Below, piece after piece: positions 19,557 through 30,243 of a stretch of DNA of 64,000 nucleotides. The DNA is from Gyrodactylus bullatarudis (Eukaryota > Platyhelminthes > Monogenea > Gyrodactylidea > Gyrodactylidae). The first letter of the stretch is position 1, and every line of letters starts with the position of its first letter. A program made the position numbers and the translations under genes. The DNA is taken from contig SSNU01000087.1 in the NCBI GenBank assembly GCA_012064415.1, forward strand, positions 248,321 to 312,320, given 5' to 3'. The notes under the pieces were generated by a model. It did no database searches. It saw only the letters and a list, made by a program, of their open reading frames with translations, and was not told the DNA's origin.

Positions 19557-20330
19557 TAGGAATGAAGATCATTAAACTGTTTTTGAAGAAATTTTAATGG
19601 AGAAAGTTGAAGACATTCTATCTCAGAATATTAAATTTATTGGAATGAGACAGCTCAAGGAGCTCGCTTCTGAAGTAGCATTAAATATGTAGCCATGGAT
19701 ATGAATTATTATAAAAATTCCTTCATCTTATGAAAATGTGTAAAAGAAATAATCTTACATTTCGAAAGGTAAATTTTAAATTTCTGATAAAAATATTCTA
19801 GCCACTAGGCAAAGCAAACAGTGTTCCTGATAATTTTACAGGGAATTTCCTTTGATATTGCGAATTACAGCCCAGATGAAATTTATAATCTTGAAGAGAC
19901 TGCTGTTTTTCAATATCTGACCAAGCGAAAAATTCTCACTAAGAAGAATAAGAATACTTTTGTCTTTTTAGAAAACCATCGATCTGTAACTGCCTACTGT
20001 GTCTCTTTTTTTTCGTTATGTTGTTGAGGAGATTGTCTTCTCTCCGATTTTACTAATTATAGGTTGACTGATTGGCAGTTATTTGACTATCAACCAAGCC
20101 GATCCATGTGTTTCCCGAGCAGTTAGAGAACAAGTCTTATGCAAAGCCAAAGCTTTCTAAATCGAAACGTTGAAACCAGGCCTCTGCAAGCAGAAAGATT
20201 GGCAACTCAATTCGGTATCGAAGGGGAGAAGCGATTCACACAGGAAAAGAAAAATCCCACAAATTGCTAGATTGCTTAATGATGGCCCTGTTGCTACCTC
20301 AACTCAGTTTCATTGATTTCAATATCATTA
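19557..20330 (+). pseudogene. pogo/jerky-like transposase relic
   Basis: Fragments of a CENP-B/pogo-type transposase on the plus strand. At about 19600-19690 the frame EDILSQNIKFIGMRQLKELA resembles the CENP-B-type DNA-binding region. At 19842-20012 the frame reads ISFDIANYSPDEIYNLEETA then VFQYLTKRKIL and NHRSVTAYC; this matches the DDE_1 domain, where pogo transposases have IYNADETGLF with the first catalytic Asp. Here the motif is IYNLEETAVF, so the Asp is replaced by Glu. The rest is scattered in other frames with stops. A 1.2-kb element with pogo-like ends lies 380 bp downstream, but whether they were one element is not shown. Non-functional. Confidence 0.6.
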
Positions 20331-20708
20331 CCAGAAGTCCATTCTGAACCACATTTTTATCATAGGAAAATAGAATTAAACATATTAGAATTGAAAATTC
20401 TTAATCTGGTAGATCTATCTATTCGCTTTATATCTTTACATCATAAAGTTTTATTCCAACTTTTCAAATTGTTTTTTTGAATTTCTCTGCATTTTCAGTA
20501 TACTTCATTATTTTAGTCTAGTCTTCAACTGTCATACTAGAAAAATCCCAAAGATAATATCTCATTTTAAGATCAATGGATGAGTATGTCGTTTTTTAAT
20601 TTAAATTTAATTTACAACCCTACTCATTGATAAATTAATCATCCAAACTAAGATTCTGTAAAATCAATTGATGTTTTTTAAGTCTGGGCTTTGAACTGAG
20701 AAATTTGA
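20331..20708. other. No gene seen
   Basis: AT-rich spacer between the transposase relic and the pogo-like MITE; no motif recognised. Confidence 0.3.
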
Positions 20709-20710
20709 TA

Positions 20711-21939
20711 CAGTGCACTGCGAAACTCATGGATTCGGAAAATTATCATCTATTTTAATAAATGATCTATAGATAGACACACAAATACGCTCAATTAAAT
20801 GATTGGTTAATTTTCTTAGCCTTTAAATGCGTAATAAAAGATTTAGAAGCTTGATTGAAGAATTTGAAAAATATTCAGGTATTCATATAAACAAATTCAT
20901 AAAATTTTGATTTGTTTTTATTTGATAGTTAATTTTGAAGCATTGACATTTTCATGATTTGTTTAAATGATTCAATATTATACTTAAATTCGTTTATACA
21001 GATCTCGAGATAAGGATTATTTTAACATTCTCACTAGTCTGTGTGAATAGACTCAAAAGTAATTGTTGAATCATTATCAACACACTCTGCTAATAATTGA
21101 AAATTTCATTCATTCTGATAGATTCTAGTTATACAAAAGAGTTATACAAGATCATCTTAAAAATCCTTTTTTGTTGAAATCGACTTTCTTATTTTTAAGA
21201 AATATATATCAAAATGTATACTATTTTTATTTTTGGGGAAAATAAGTATAGTGCAGTTTTTAGTTGACTATCATTTGGAGTCTCGATGAGATTTTCATTT
21301 CGAAAATTGATTCAGGCCATTTGAGCTCAATTGTGGTTTTCTTTAAGATTCATCAAGTTTTTCTTGAACAAATGTTTGGAGATCATTCTTATTAGATTCT
21401 CTTATTATTGCAAATTTTTTTTCATGCAACAAGCTTTAATCTTGACGAAATTCAGCTTCTAATTGCCGAATAAATGTCAAATCATTGATTTCGTAAAGGG
21501 AAGTTCAACCTTAATTGCGATAACTTTTCTCAAAAATGATCTTTTTGAGAATTATAATAATATGACAAGATCCAAATTTTACAGCGATTCAAATTTTTCA
21601 TTCGTTTCCAAATAAATATTCAGTTTATTCATGAATTTTAGAATTTTAGAAAAATCACTATTTCAATCACTTTTATGGAGTTTAATGTCTGAAAATTTGT
21701 GAAGAATCAAAATATAATTTTTTATTTTCAGTTGAAATATCTTTATCCCGCCTCAAAGTCTAAAAATCAACGAATTTTTGGTATTTTTTGAATTAATTTT
21801 GATTTCTCGCCTTAAATAATAACTAATGGTTAAATCTGATTCGAATTTTGGAATCTTTACGAAAAATGAATTTAATCAGATGAATTTTGACTCTTGATAA
21901 GTCTTATTTTCTGATATCCATGAGTTTCGCAGTGCACTG
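20711..21939. mobile_element. Non-autonomous pogo-like element (CAGTGCACTG TIR)
   Basis: The 1229-bp element starts CAGTGCACTGCGAAACTCAT and ends with its exact complement, giving a perfect TIR of about 24 bp and similarity a little further. A TA dinucleotide flanks both sides (20709-20710 and 21940-21941), the duplication made by Tc1/mariner/pogo transposases. The interior shows no transposase. Mobilisation in trans is implied. Confidence 0.82.
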
Positions 21940-21941
21940 TA

Positions 21942-22689
21942 TAATTTATTAGGTAAATGAAACATATGAATTTTATACATCCAACATCTAATTTTCGCAA
22001 AAATCCTATTTTAAGCTTAAATAATTCATGACATTTGACAAGCGAATATTTGAGTTTTATTTTAGATCTCAACTATCTTATCATCGGTTCATTAAAAAAA
22101 TTTATATTCAGTCCAACTTCAGAGTAAATTACTTTAAAATATTAATAATATAGATTTTTCTAAACGATAGAAAATATGGAAATTCTAATTATGCTTTACA
22201 GGTGTTTTGATTTTGAATTTTGGATAAATGATAACACTTTGATCAGTGTTTACAATTTTAAACAGTGTACATCGTGAAAAAATGAACAATGTGCACACTC
22301 TTGTTATTTTGAAACGGTAGAAATGAATTTACTTTTTATAGAAGATTTTAACTGAAAAATCTGAGAGAATCACTCAAGATTTTATGTTGTATACCAGTAT
22401 TATTATTGGTTTAATTCCCTAATTCTAGATGTTCAATTTAATTGAAACATTTTCCCTAAACACCAGTAAATACCAATTTTGTATAAAAAAGAATCTGAAA
22501 TCCTTCCACTTGATAGGAATTTATTCAATCCAATGGAGAGTCTCATACACTATAGCATGAATAACAAGTTTAAAGGCTGGAAAGAGAATAACATCTCAAA
22601 ATCCAATTCTAGAGTTATTTTCCTATAATAAATTCAATTTATAAAATCCTGAGGAAATAATTGATAATTCAATTTCTCAAGTTTGTTTA
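21942..22689. other. No gene seen
   Basis: Contains GTGTACATCG and GTGCACAC words like those in the filler of the deleted LINE at 39.7 kb; otherwise unassigned. Confidence 0.3.
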
Positions 22690-23615
22690 TGTTACAGTTA
22701 AAGTGATGAATTAGGGAATATCAAAACTCCCTAGTTAATCTTGATAAACCGGGAGCTTTTAGTTAAAGTAATGAATGAATTAAATTTTCATTTGTTTAAC
22801 CGAAAATTCCTTGAAAATATACAACAAGTATAGTTTGTATATTTGATACATTATCAATGTACAATATACATAGTATTCGTTGTATAATGTGGACTATTAA
22901 TATAATTATATTAATTTAGAATATATGATACAGAAAGAATTCTGGCGTATTTTTTTCGAAGAAGTAAAATGAAATCAAGCCTTATTCAAGTAACATATTT
23001 CAAAGATATAACGAATTTTTATCCTCATTTTTACTATAACAAGAAAGAGAATAATGGAACTTAAAAGTTCTTATAAATTCTTATAATCTAAATTTAGTGC
23101 AGAAATAGTACCAGCTATCTTTAAAATAAGAAAATTTTGGCCAATTTTTTCTTCAGATTATTGCAACTCAGCCAGTCCTTTGTCTAGAGTAAAAATTGAC
23201 CAATGAGTGTACACATGATGTATTTTGAAATGTTGTTAGGTGTACCTAGTAGAAAATTACACCTTGAAACTAAAATAGCCAATCACAGAAAAGGATTAAA
23301 ATATCCAATCGAACACGAATAACTTATTAGTAATAAGCCTGATTAAATTTAAATAAAACTAATTAGATAATCATTTGATAAGAAGATAAGATAAATGATA
23401 ATTATAAACATTAATAGGTGAGATAAAATCTCATAGAATTAATTGAAAAAAATATAGGTTTCATTATACAAAGAATACTATCTATATTGTACATTGATAA
23501 TAGATCGAATGTACAAACTATACTTGGTGTATATTTTCAGGGAATTTTCAGTTAAACTAATGAAAATTTAATACATTCATTATTATACTCCCTAATTCAT
23601 TATTTTAATGTAACA
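22690..23615. mobile_element. Non-autonomous TGTTACA-ended element
   Basis: The 926-bp element starts TGTTACAGTTAAAGT and ends ATGTAACA. The arms share the words ATGAATTAGGGA, AAATTTTCATT and ACAAACTATACTTG over about 150-230 bp with moderate divergence. Flanking tetramers are TTTA and TGTA, one mismatch from a duplication. The terminal TGTTACA links it to the Ginger group in this window. A partial arm recurs at 38436-38580. Confidence 0.7.
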
Positions 23616-23696
23616 TGTATACACATTGATCATTTTTGTGCCCGGTGTACACAGTTATTATTTTCCATTAGATTTATATAAGTTATATCAGATATA

Positions 23697-23810
23697 CAGG
23701 TAAAAGCTCTGTAAAGTGACGAGAGCTGTGTGAATGTGCAAGTAGACGTTATATACCATTTCTACCCCAAATCTCATGAATAATAGACCAATAAAAACTG
23801 AGTATTTGCC
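23697..23810 (+). repeat. Left terminal inverted repeat
   Basis: Begins CAGGTAAAAGCTCTGTAAAG after TA and ends at CCAATAAAAAC. It differs from the right TIR by roughly 10% and by a small indel in the first 20 bp. Confidence 0.75.
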
Positions 23811-23816
23811 GGTCAA

Positions 23817-24188
23817 TCAGAATCGAGCAACATTCCTCCTACAAATTTCCCAAGGTTCTAAATATATTTTGCGGTAGAGGTTCACACCTGTAGCACTACA
23901 AGCGAGCTTTAGACTGCTTTCTTCCATTCGTTGAAATCGATCAGCGTATTCATAACCAATGTTAGCAGGTATCTTATCGTGGTTCTTCTGCCAGTTTTTT
24001 ATGATTTTAGTTTTTACATTGTATCGTCTAGCCATAAAACTAGCACCCTCGTTCATTTCTTTCATTTCGTACAGGATCCCAAGTTTTTCTTCGTTGGTAT
24101 ACAAACGTTGTGTATTCATGGCGTGGGAAAGTTGAAATGATGTATATAAGAATATAACATCGTCAGGATAGTTGTGTTTATCATTCAT
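23817..24188 (-). CDS. Short HTH (psq/CENP-B-type) transposase N-terminus
   Basis: A 123-residue open frame. Residues about 30-72 (YTNEEKLGILYEMKEMNEGA, then SFMARRYNVKTKIIKNWQ) match the N-terminal helix-turn-helix of pogo/Tigger/jerky transposases, which binds the terminal repeats. No CENP-B second HTH and no DDE catalytic domain follow: the frame stops six bases before the inner edge of the left TIR. The protein would therefore bind DNA without catalysing transposition, if expressed. It could be a remnant left by internal deletion. A 34-nt block encoding KIYLEPWEI near its C-terminus recurs in opposite orientation at 24727-24761, in front of the LINE ORF1. The ATG at 24186-24188 is the first of this frame; a later ATG at the AMNTQRL segment would also keep the domain. 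Confidence 0.65.
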   Translation of the reverse strand: MNDKHNYPDDVIFLYTSFQLSHAMNTQRLYTNEEKLGILYEMKEMNEGASFMARRYNVKTKIIKNWQKNHDKIPANIGYEYADRFQRMEESSLKLACSATGVNLYRKIYLEPWEICRRNVARF

Positions 24189-24627
24189 ATTTAAACATGA
24201 CGTGTTAGGATTTTACATTACATTCTATAGAAAGTGTGTGTGTAGCCCATTCTATGTTCATTGTGATAGTGAGTGCGTATGTGTGAGTAGAAACCCCTAT
24301 TATATGTAAAGAAGGAGAACAGTGTGACAGCTTTGATTGAAATGTTTGTATTCACACCTATGTATGTACATTGTACAAATGGTCATTCCCATGACTGATC
24401 ATGGGGGGGTATGGGGTTGGGTCATCATCAACGAAAAATGACTTCCTGATTATTCATCTAAAATCGTTTGAAATCTGAAACTAATTTCAAAATCGAATTT
24501 TAGCCATTTTCGGATAGAAGCTTGAAAATTTCTAAGTTTACTCTAAATTTCAGGCTGAATATAATGGTATTAATTTAAGTCTGACTGACTGCTGCTTTGG
24601 TTCTTTTTGCTACGGCCTCTTCCTGAC

Positions 24628-25545
24628 ATGATAGAGAAAAAATTCGAAGTGGAAATTAATTAATCAGAATAAAAGATTGAGACTATCTACAAAATTTCAT
24701 CAACCTATCGTAAAATTTGAGATTCTGGTAGCAAAATATATTTAGAACCTTGGGAAATTTTGCCTGAAAAAAGAAATCGCATTTCTACTGATGGATCCAT
24801 ATCTGACAATCCATATCCAAAAAACATTACTGTTGAAGGATTACTCGAACTCATGGAAGATCTAACTTACTAAGTGAACATACTCAAACAGATCAATGCT
24901 CGCATTACAGACGAAAACACTTCAATGAAAACAGAAATAAACCAACTCAAGCAACAAATGAATATTTTTGAGTCCTTTTATAGTTTTCCCTTCGCTAATA
25001 AACAAGAGATCTCCAAATATTCTCTAAATGATCTTAAAATAGTTGATCAAAAAATAAATTCTATGGTCAATGAGATTAATCAACGGACTGAAAAATCAAA
25101 AAACCTCATTATCTATAACCTGCCTGAATCCGAAAATGATATTCCAAATGCTCATGGTTACTTAGATAAACTAGAAAATAAAATTGAGAATATCATAAAA
25201 ATAACTCGAATTGGCAAACAAATTTCAGGTAAATGCAGACCCATAAAAATACTTACTAACTCAAAAATTCATAGAAACTTTTTCATCCAAAACAAAAACT
25301 CATTCCAAAAGCTCAAAATAAGAACCTCTAGAGATAAAACTATCCTTCAGCAAACTATATCTACCTCTGAATATATTGCTAAAAACAATAGTTTAAATCA
25401 AAATAAAGATTTCAATTTATATCCTCATAATGCTGAATCTCAGAAAATAAATCATAATAATAATTTACTACCTCGATCAAAAAACTCTGTCATTTCTTCT
25501 AGTCAAAACCCAGCCCCAGATATCACTGCGAGCACAAGCAACTAG
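24628..25545 (+). pseudogene. LINE ORF1 (nucleic-acid-binding protein), broken
   Basis: The open part is 24874-25545 (223 residues). It contains a probable coiled coil (about residues 1-30, DENTSMKTEINQLKQQM), then an RRM-like region EKSKNLIIYNLPESE and a basic stretch SGKCRPIKILTNSKIHRNFF; the tail is rich in Ser and Asn. This order is usual for ORF1 proteins, which coat the element RNA and form trimers. In the same frame upstream, from an ATG at 24628, sequence continues to 24873 with four stops (at 24661, 24670, 24718 and 24871), so the true protein was probably longer and this copy has lost its N-terminus. ORF2 starts 31 bp after the ORF1 stop. Confidence 0.75.
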
Positions 25546-25576
25546 AACTGGCATTGTAAATAATACTCCTTCTTTC

Positions 25577-26866
25577 TTGTTATCTAAAAATACTACTATC
25601 TCTCTTTTTCTACAAAATATAAGATCCTTATTTTCTGTCTATTTTCTTCTAAAAGCCTTTATATCAAACACTCAATATGATTTATACTGTTTTACTGAGA
25701 CATGGCTGCACGACTCTCACTCCGATAATAGTCTCTACTTTGATGGTTATGTTTTTATAAGATCTGACAGAGTTGGTGATAAACATGGAGGAGTTATAAT
25801 TTTTATAAAGAAATCATTTGATATTGTGTCATCAACCTGTTCCTCTATTAATAAGAATGAACTTCTAAACTGTGCTATTAAACTAAATGAGCAAAAAATT
25901 TTAAACATTATTCTAATTTATAGAAAACCCAATAATACAATTAGTGATGATTCCTCCTTAATAAACTCTGTAAATGATTTAGCAAATACAGGCAGTGAAA
26001 TCATAATTCTCGGAGATCTCAACCTTCCCAACGAAAATTGGAATGATCCCAATACTCTACTGGGAACATACCTCTATAGCTTAGGATTACATCAAAGAAT
26101 ATATACTCCAACCAGACTAAACAATATCCTTGATTGCATTTTAACTGAACAAAATTCATTAATAAACTTTGATGTTCAAAAAATATTTCCAACTGAAGAC
26201 CATTATGGAGTGTATGCCATGATAACTTTTCCAAACATTGAAATCTTATACGATGTAACCGATATAGATAAATATTTTGAATTCACTGATTTTAATACTA
26301 TTAAAGCCGTAACAAATGTAAATGATAACCTCTTAACTGCCGATAACTTTCTACAACATTATTCTTACATCTACTCGCTAGCTACAACAACTAAAGAGAA
26401 AAAGAATTTCGATCAACTAGTCTATAGAACCAACGTTACATTAATAAATAAACTCAAGAAATGCCTATCACTTACAAGATCTTCTGAACTAATAATGGAA
26501 ACACAAAAACAAATAGAAATATTATATAAGCAAGAATACGATAGAGTTGAGAAAAAAATCCTAGAGCAAATTAAAAGAAAGCCTAAACAAGGATATTTTT
26601 ATCTAAATAAATATTTCAAGTTTTCAAACAAAAAAAGTTATGATGCATCAATAAAAAAGAAAGATAACATTACATCTGAATTTTTACAACAAACTTTCAT
26701 GTCTGTGTTTAACCAACTATATCCCCTTAATCTTGAACTTCTAATTCATAATGAATCTTGCGTTCACTATCATAATACAAAATTTATGAGTTTTGCTGAA
26801 TTTAATAAATTACTGAAAAAATCAAAAAAGAAAAACACTGAAGATTTTTTTACAAAATTAGCATGA
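25577..26866 (+). CDS. LINE ORF2, endonuclease half
   Basis: The N-terminal part of ORF2 is an apurinic/apyrimidinic-type endonuclease that nicks the target site. Visible motifs: QNIRSL (Asn14), CFTETWL (Glu41), HGGVIIFIKK, ILGDLNLPNENW (Asp and Asn, around residue 140), LDCIL, and TEDHYGV with the terminal catalytic His (around residue 210). Residues 220-429 form the linker to the RT. The frame ends at a stop at 26864, just after a run of seven T (26845-26851). The related copy at 39.4-40.3 kb has five T at the same place and reads straight through into the RT. The two extra T are therefore a frameshift mutation here, and the ATGA overlap with the next frame is a by-product, not a translational device. 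Confidence 0.88.
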   Translation: MLSKNTTISLFLQNIRSLFSVYFLLKAFISNTQYDLYCFTETWLHDSHSDNSLYFDGYVFIRSDRVGDKHGGVIIFIKKSFDIVSSTCSSINKNELLNCAIKLNEQKILNIILIYRKPNNTISDDSSLINSVNDLANTGSEIIILGDLNLPNENWNDPNTLLGTYLYSLGLHQRIYTPTRLNNILDCILTEQNSLINFDVQKIFPTEDHYGVYAMITFPNIEILYDVTDIDKYFEFTDFNTIKAVTNVNDNLLTADNFLQHYSYIYSLATTTKEKKNFDQLVYRTNVTLINKLKKCLSLTRSSELIMETQKQIEILYKQEYDRVEKKILEQIKRKPKQGYFYLNKYFKFSNKKSYDASIKKKDNITSEFLQQTFMSVFNQLYPLNLELLIHNESCVHYHNTKFMSFAEFNKLLKKSKKKNTEDFFTKLA

Positions 26867-28191
26867 ATATACTTATAGGTAATCATGCAAATTTTATTCA
26901 TAGTATTTATAAACTTTTTCAAAACTTATTTTTTTCCTACACCATTCCTGACTATATACTACTAGCAAAAGTTATTCCCATACCTAAGCCTAATAGTAAT
27001 GAATTTAGACCAATAACATTACAAAATACTCTTATGAAGATTATTGACTCAATTCTATTTGTCAAGATTCTCAACATAATTAATTTAAATAAAATTGATC
27101 CAAATCAGCATGGTTTTTGTCGAGGAAAATCATGCGAAACAAATATATTTGATTTTCTAAACTATGTCTCACTTCTCGAGAAAGAAAAAAAGAAATCCAT
27201 TGTCATCTACATTGATTTATCTAAAGCTTTCGACAAGATTTATATTCATAAAATCATTGAAATATGTCATGAATATGGCATATGCTCATATCTTCTTAAT
27301 ATGTTAATACAATACCTTACTAAACGTAGGCAATTTGTTTCTCATGAAAACAAAGATTCAACTCCCAAACAAATAACTTCTGGAGTTCCACAAGGCTCTA
27401 GAGTTGGACCTCTACTGTTCAATATTGTATTCTCAAAAATCAATGTTGACGGAGCTAAGATTTTTAAATATGCTGACGATATGAAAATAGTTTTCAGTTT
27501 TGATGATTTTATCGATATAAATTTTATAAACTCATCATTAAAATCCCTTACTAATGATCTGTTAACTCTGGGGCTTAGCATAAATGAAAGTAAAACATTC
27601 TACATGACTCCTTTCACAACAATTCCTATCAACAATAATATATGTATTAATGATAAAATAATAAACCCCAAATTCACGGTTCGTGATTTAGGAGTTAAAT
27701 ATAATAATTTTCTTGATTTTACAGAACATTATAAGGAAATCTATAAGTCTTTTGTCAGCAGATGTATACAAATACACAAATGTATCAAAAATGACTTTAT
27801 GAAGGTATTCTTATACAAAATGGTGGCCCGAACTGTTGTCGAGTTCTGCTCTGGATGTTGGAACCCAGAAAAAATTGAATGGTCCAAGAAGTTTCAGAGA
27901 GTCGCCAGAACTTTTCGAAACAAATTATCTGCCCAATACAGAAAAAAACTTGGTCAACCTTCAGAGTCTATCAAAATTCGAAGAGATATAAAAAGTCTCA
28001 TACTTATTAGAAAATCCCTGAGGCCCCAGAGAATCTCTAGACTTAGAGAACGCTACAGAATTGAAGGACATGTAAAAAATCTAGCTATTTTTAATCGATG
28101 TAAAAAACACTTTGATAAACTACCTAACTCCTTGAAGAGAAAAAACTTGAAAGAGTTCTCTCAAGAAATTAAAACCAGATTTATAAACTAA
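26863..28191 (+). CDS. LINE ORF2, reverse transcriptase half
   Basis: This 442-residue frame contains a complete non-LTR RT: VIPIPKPNSNEFRPITLQNT, the helix with HGFCRGKSCETNIF, motif A VIYIDLSKAFDK (Asp at about residue 117), motif B SGVPQGSRVGPLLFNI, motif C KYADDMKIVF (YADD at about residue 203), and motif D region LSINESKTFYM. The C-terminal part (FCSGCWNPEKIEW, then LRPQRISRLRERYR and NSLKRKNLKEF) is typical of CR1/jockey-group proteins. It makes cDNA by target-primed reverse transcription. All catalytic residues are present; the only damage noticed is the frameshift that separates it from the endonuclease. The ATG at 26863 is only the first one in the open frame and is unlikely to be a natural start. 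Confidence 0.9.
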   Translation: MNILIGNHANFIHSIYKLFQNLFFSYTIPDYILLAKVIPIPKPNSNEFRPITLQNTLMKIIDSILFVKILNIINLNKIDPNQHGFCRGKSCETNIFDFLNYVSLLEKEKKKSIVIYIDLSKAFDKIYIHKIIEICHEYGICSYLLNMLIQYLTKRRQFVSHENKDSTPKQITSGVPQGSRVGPLLFNIVFSKINVDGAKIFKYADDMKIVFSFDDFIDINFINSSLKSLTNDLLTLGLSINESKTFYMTPFTTIPINNNICINDKIINPKFTVRDLGVKYNNFLDFTEHYKEIYKSFVSRCIQIHKCIKNDFMKVFLYKMVARTVVEFCSGCWNPEKIEWSKKFQRVARTFRNKLSAQYRKKLGQPSESIKIRRDIKSLILIRKSLRPQRISRLRERYRIEGHVKNLAIFNRCKKHFDKLPNSLKRKNLKEFSQEIKTRFIN

Positions 28192-29113
28192 AAAAAGAAA
28201 AGAAGTTATTATTATCAAATTTATATACAATACCAGATTTTCTTAATGTATATTTTAAAGACGAAGATATATATATATATACTAGTATCAAAATATTTAG
28301 TAAATCAACATCAAATTACTCAAAATATGTCTTGTGAAGATATTTATTGTTTTGTTAATAATTTTTCATATTCCTTCCTTTTTATTCTTCTCAACTGACT
28401 CTTCATAAATATCAAAGTCTTCACTGATCATTAGAATTAAAAAGATAAAATTTACCAGTCAAAAACTAATTTGTTGAAAGCTGCTTGAAATATCATGTAT
28501 CTAGAGCCATTGCAAAGACAAAAAAAATAATAATATAATGAACTGCTCTCCTCGTGATATTTTTCAGCCCATAATTAATTATAAAAAAAAATCAAATACA
28601 CAGAATAAAAGGCTGTCTATTGCTGTGGAATCTTCACCATCAGCTTATGAAAATATTTCTGAAATGAATAAAAACTGAAGTTATTATTATTATCAACAAA
28701 TTAAAAAAAAGGACATGTAGATTAAATGTAATTCATAATGAACGATTAACTGATATAAAGTGAATGTTTCAGGAAGAGAAACTATATTAATGAAGAGAAA
28801 GTAATGGACAAATTGTAACAAAAAAACTATTTATCTTCATAAGGTATAGTGCCTGACCGTAAATTACAAATGCTTTGATACTAGTTATCATATATGTATC
28901 AACTCTTTATCAAAAAGGAAAAAAAAACTAATTAACAAGATGCATTTATTTTATTATTATTATATAAACATAGAGTTATAAATATTAATTTATTATACTT
29001 ATTTTGTAAGAAGATTAATTTCTATCAACTTTTCTATGTGAAAATGAAATTGTAAAGCAGAACATATGTGTTGTTCAATAAATTTTTCATTCATTCATTC
29101 ATTTTTCATTCAT
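28192..29113 (+). other. LINE 3' UTR and (TTCA)n tail
   Basis: Non-coding, AT-rich, with a short AT dinucleotide run at about 28269-28280. The tail from about 29085 is repeated TTCA. Its first 75 bp match the 3' end of the copy at 39420. Confidence 0.75.
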
Positions 29114-29220
29114 TTCTATTGGTCTATTATTCATGAGATTTGGGGTAGAAATGGTATATAACTAACGTCTACTTGCACATTCACACAACTCTCGTCACTT
29201 AACAGAGCTGTATTCACCTG
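29114..29220 (-). repeat. Right terminal inverted repeat
   Basis: Reverse complement of the left TIR at 23697-23810; ends CACCTG followed by TA. Its inner edge touches the LINE tail. Confidence 0.75.
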
Positions 29221-29414
29221 TATTTAGGATATCAAAAGTATTGCTTATTTACATCATAAGAGAGGTTTACTGTTTTTGCCGAACCTTTTCTATTGAATTA
29301 TATGAACCTTTAAGTTTATTTAACTAACTATTATGTTTAACACAATTTTATTCAAGGTTTAATAAAAAGTAAGTTGAATTGTTGTTGAGCTTTTTTGAAA
29401 CACTTATTTAGTAG

Positions 29415-30243
29415 ATGAATTTTTCTCCAAGATGAATTCGTTTCATCCGAATATAGATTTTACTATGGAAAGAGAATCTAATGGTATCTTGAGTTTCTTA
29501 GATGTCAAATTGACTAGAAGAGAAGATGGATCAATTCTGAGAAATATTTATAAGAAGAAGACTGACACCGGGAAGTATCTACATTATGTCAGTTTCAGTC
29601 CTATCTCTCATAAAGTTGGCTTAGTAATTGGTCTAAGTAAGAGGATAAGAAAGATAGCAAGCCCTGAGGAATGGTCTAACGAAATAGAGAACGTGAAGTT
29701 AAGTCTGAGAAAAATGGGTATCCCGGTATATTTGTTGACAAATTCATGAATGTATCTATGGGTAGAAATGAGCTTGTCGAAACAGATGAATTGGAGAAAA
29801 CAACTATTTTTATGAAGCTCAACTTCAAAGGTGATGGGTTCAGTAATGATATTAGAAGAAGGTTAAGTGATCTCATCAATCAACATTATAATAAAATACA
29901 ATTGAAAATTGTATTTAAAACTCAGAGATTATATAGTTTGATTCATAAGGATTTGCTGAAGCCAGAGGAGAAAACTCAATTAGTTTACAAATTCCAATGT
30001 GATTGTGGAGCCTCATATATAGGTAGAACTATTAGGAAATTATCTACACGAGCGGATGATCATCTGAAGAAGGATACTGCGGTTACTAGGCACCTTAGAA
30101 AAGAAGATCATACAGCTTCAATTTCTAATTTTTCCGTTTTATACACAAACCCCAATGACGACAGCATAGATGTATGGGTGAAAGAAAAATTTCTTATTAA
30201 CCTATATAAACCTAATCTGTGTTCAAAAAAACTATTCCTATAA
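29415..30243 (+). pseudogene. PLE RT C-terminus, linker and GIY-YIG endonuclease
   Basis: The best-preserved PLE coding piece here. It starts inside the RT after the VDD motif: FHPNIDFTMERE, then ILSFLDVKLTRREDGSILRN and KKKTDTGKYLHYVSFSPISH. A frameshift at about 29715 leads to FVDKFMNVSMGRNEL-type linker sequence in the next frame, read as open sequence from 29746. The endonuclease has YKFQCDCGASYIGRTIRKLS, RHLRKEDHTA, FSVLYTNPNDDSIDVWVKEK and INLYKPNLC, so CDCG, GIY-YIG (ASYIG), the Arg and the Glu-containing WVKEK are all kept. A late 1-nt change shifts the last residues (SKKLFL instead of VQKNYSYNLQ seen elsewhere). It is 5'-truncated. In PLEs the domain cuts target DNA. A full 3' UTR with hammerhead follows. 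Confidence 0.9.

Larger units (their letters stand above)
24500..29113 (+). mobile_element. Near-complete CR1/jockey-type LINE
   Basis: A non-LTR retrotransposon with ORF1 (24628-25545, broken), an apurinic-type endonuclease plus RT ORF2 (25577-28191, one frameshift), a 0.9-kb 3' UTR and a (TTCA)n 3' tail (about 29085-29113). The 5' end is not defined; sequence similar to nothing else here begins after 24188. The short tandem-repeat tail and domain order suggest the CR1/Daphne/Rex part of the jockey superfamily; this is family inference. Related pieces lie at 7900-8285 and 39420-40335. Confidence 0.85.
23697..29220. mobile_element. pogo-like TIR element interrupted by a LINE
   Basis: Inverted repeats of about 110 bp (23697-23810, 29114-29220) begin CAGGT and are flanked by TA on both outer sides (23695-23696 and 29221-29222). 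Shared words include GTGACGAGAG, GTGCAAGTAGACGTT and AATAATAGACCAATA. Inside, next to the left TIR, is a short HTH protein (23817-24188, minus). The LINE fills nearly all of the rest and its 3' tail abuts the right TIR. Without the LINE the element would be about 1 kb or less. Superfamily is inferred from TA flanks and the HTH type. Confidence 0.7.

Noticed and set aside
26863..26866. ATGA overlap as a stop-restart translation device between LINE endonuclease and RT
   Set aside because: The paralogue at 40.1 kb has two fewer T and is open across this point, so a frameshift mutation is the simpler reading.
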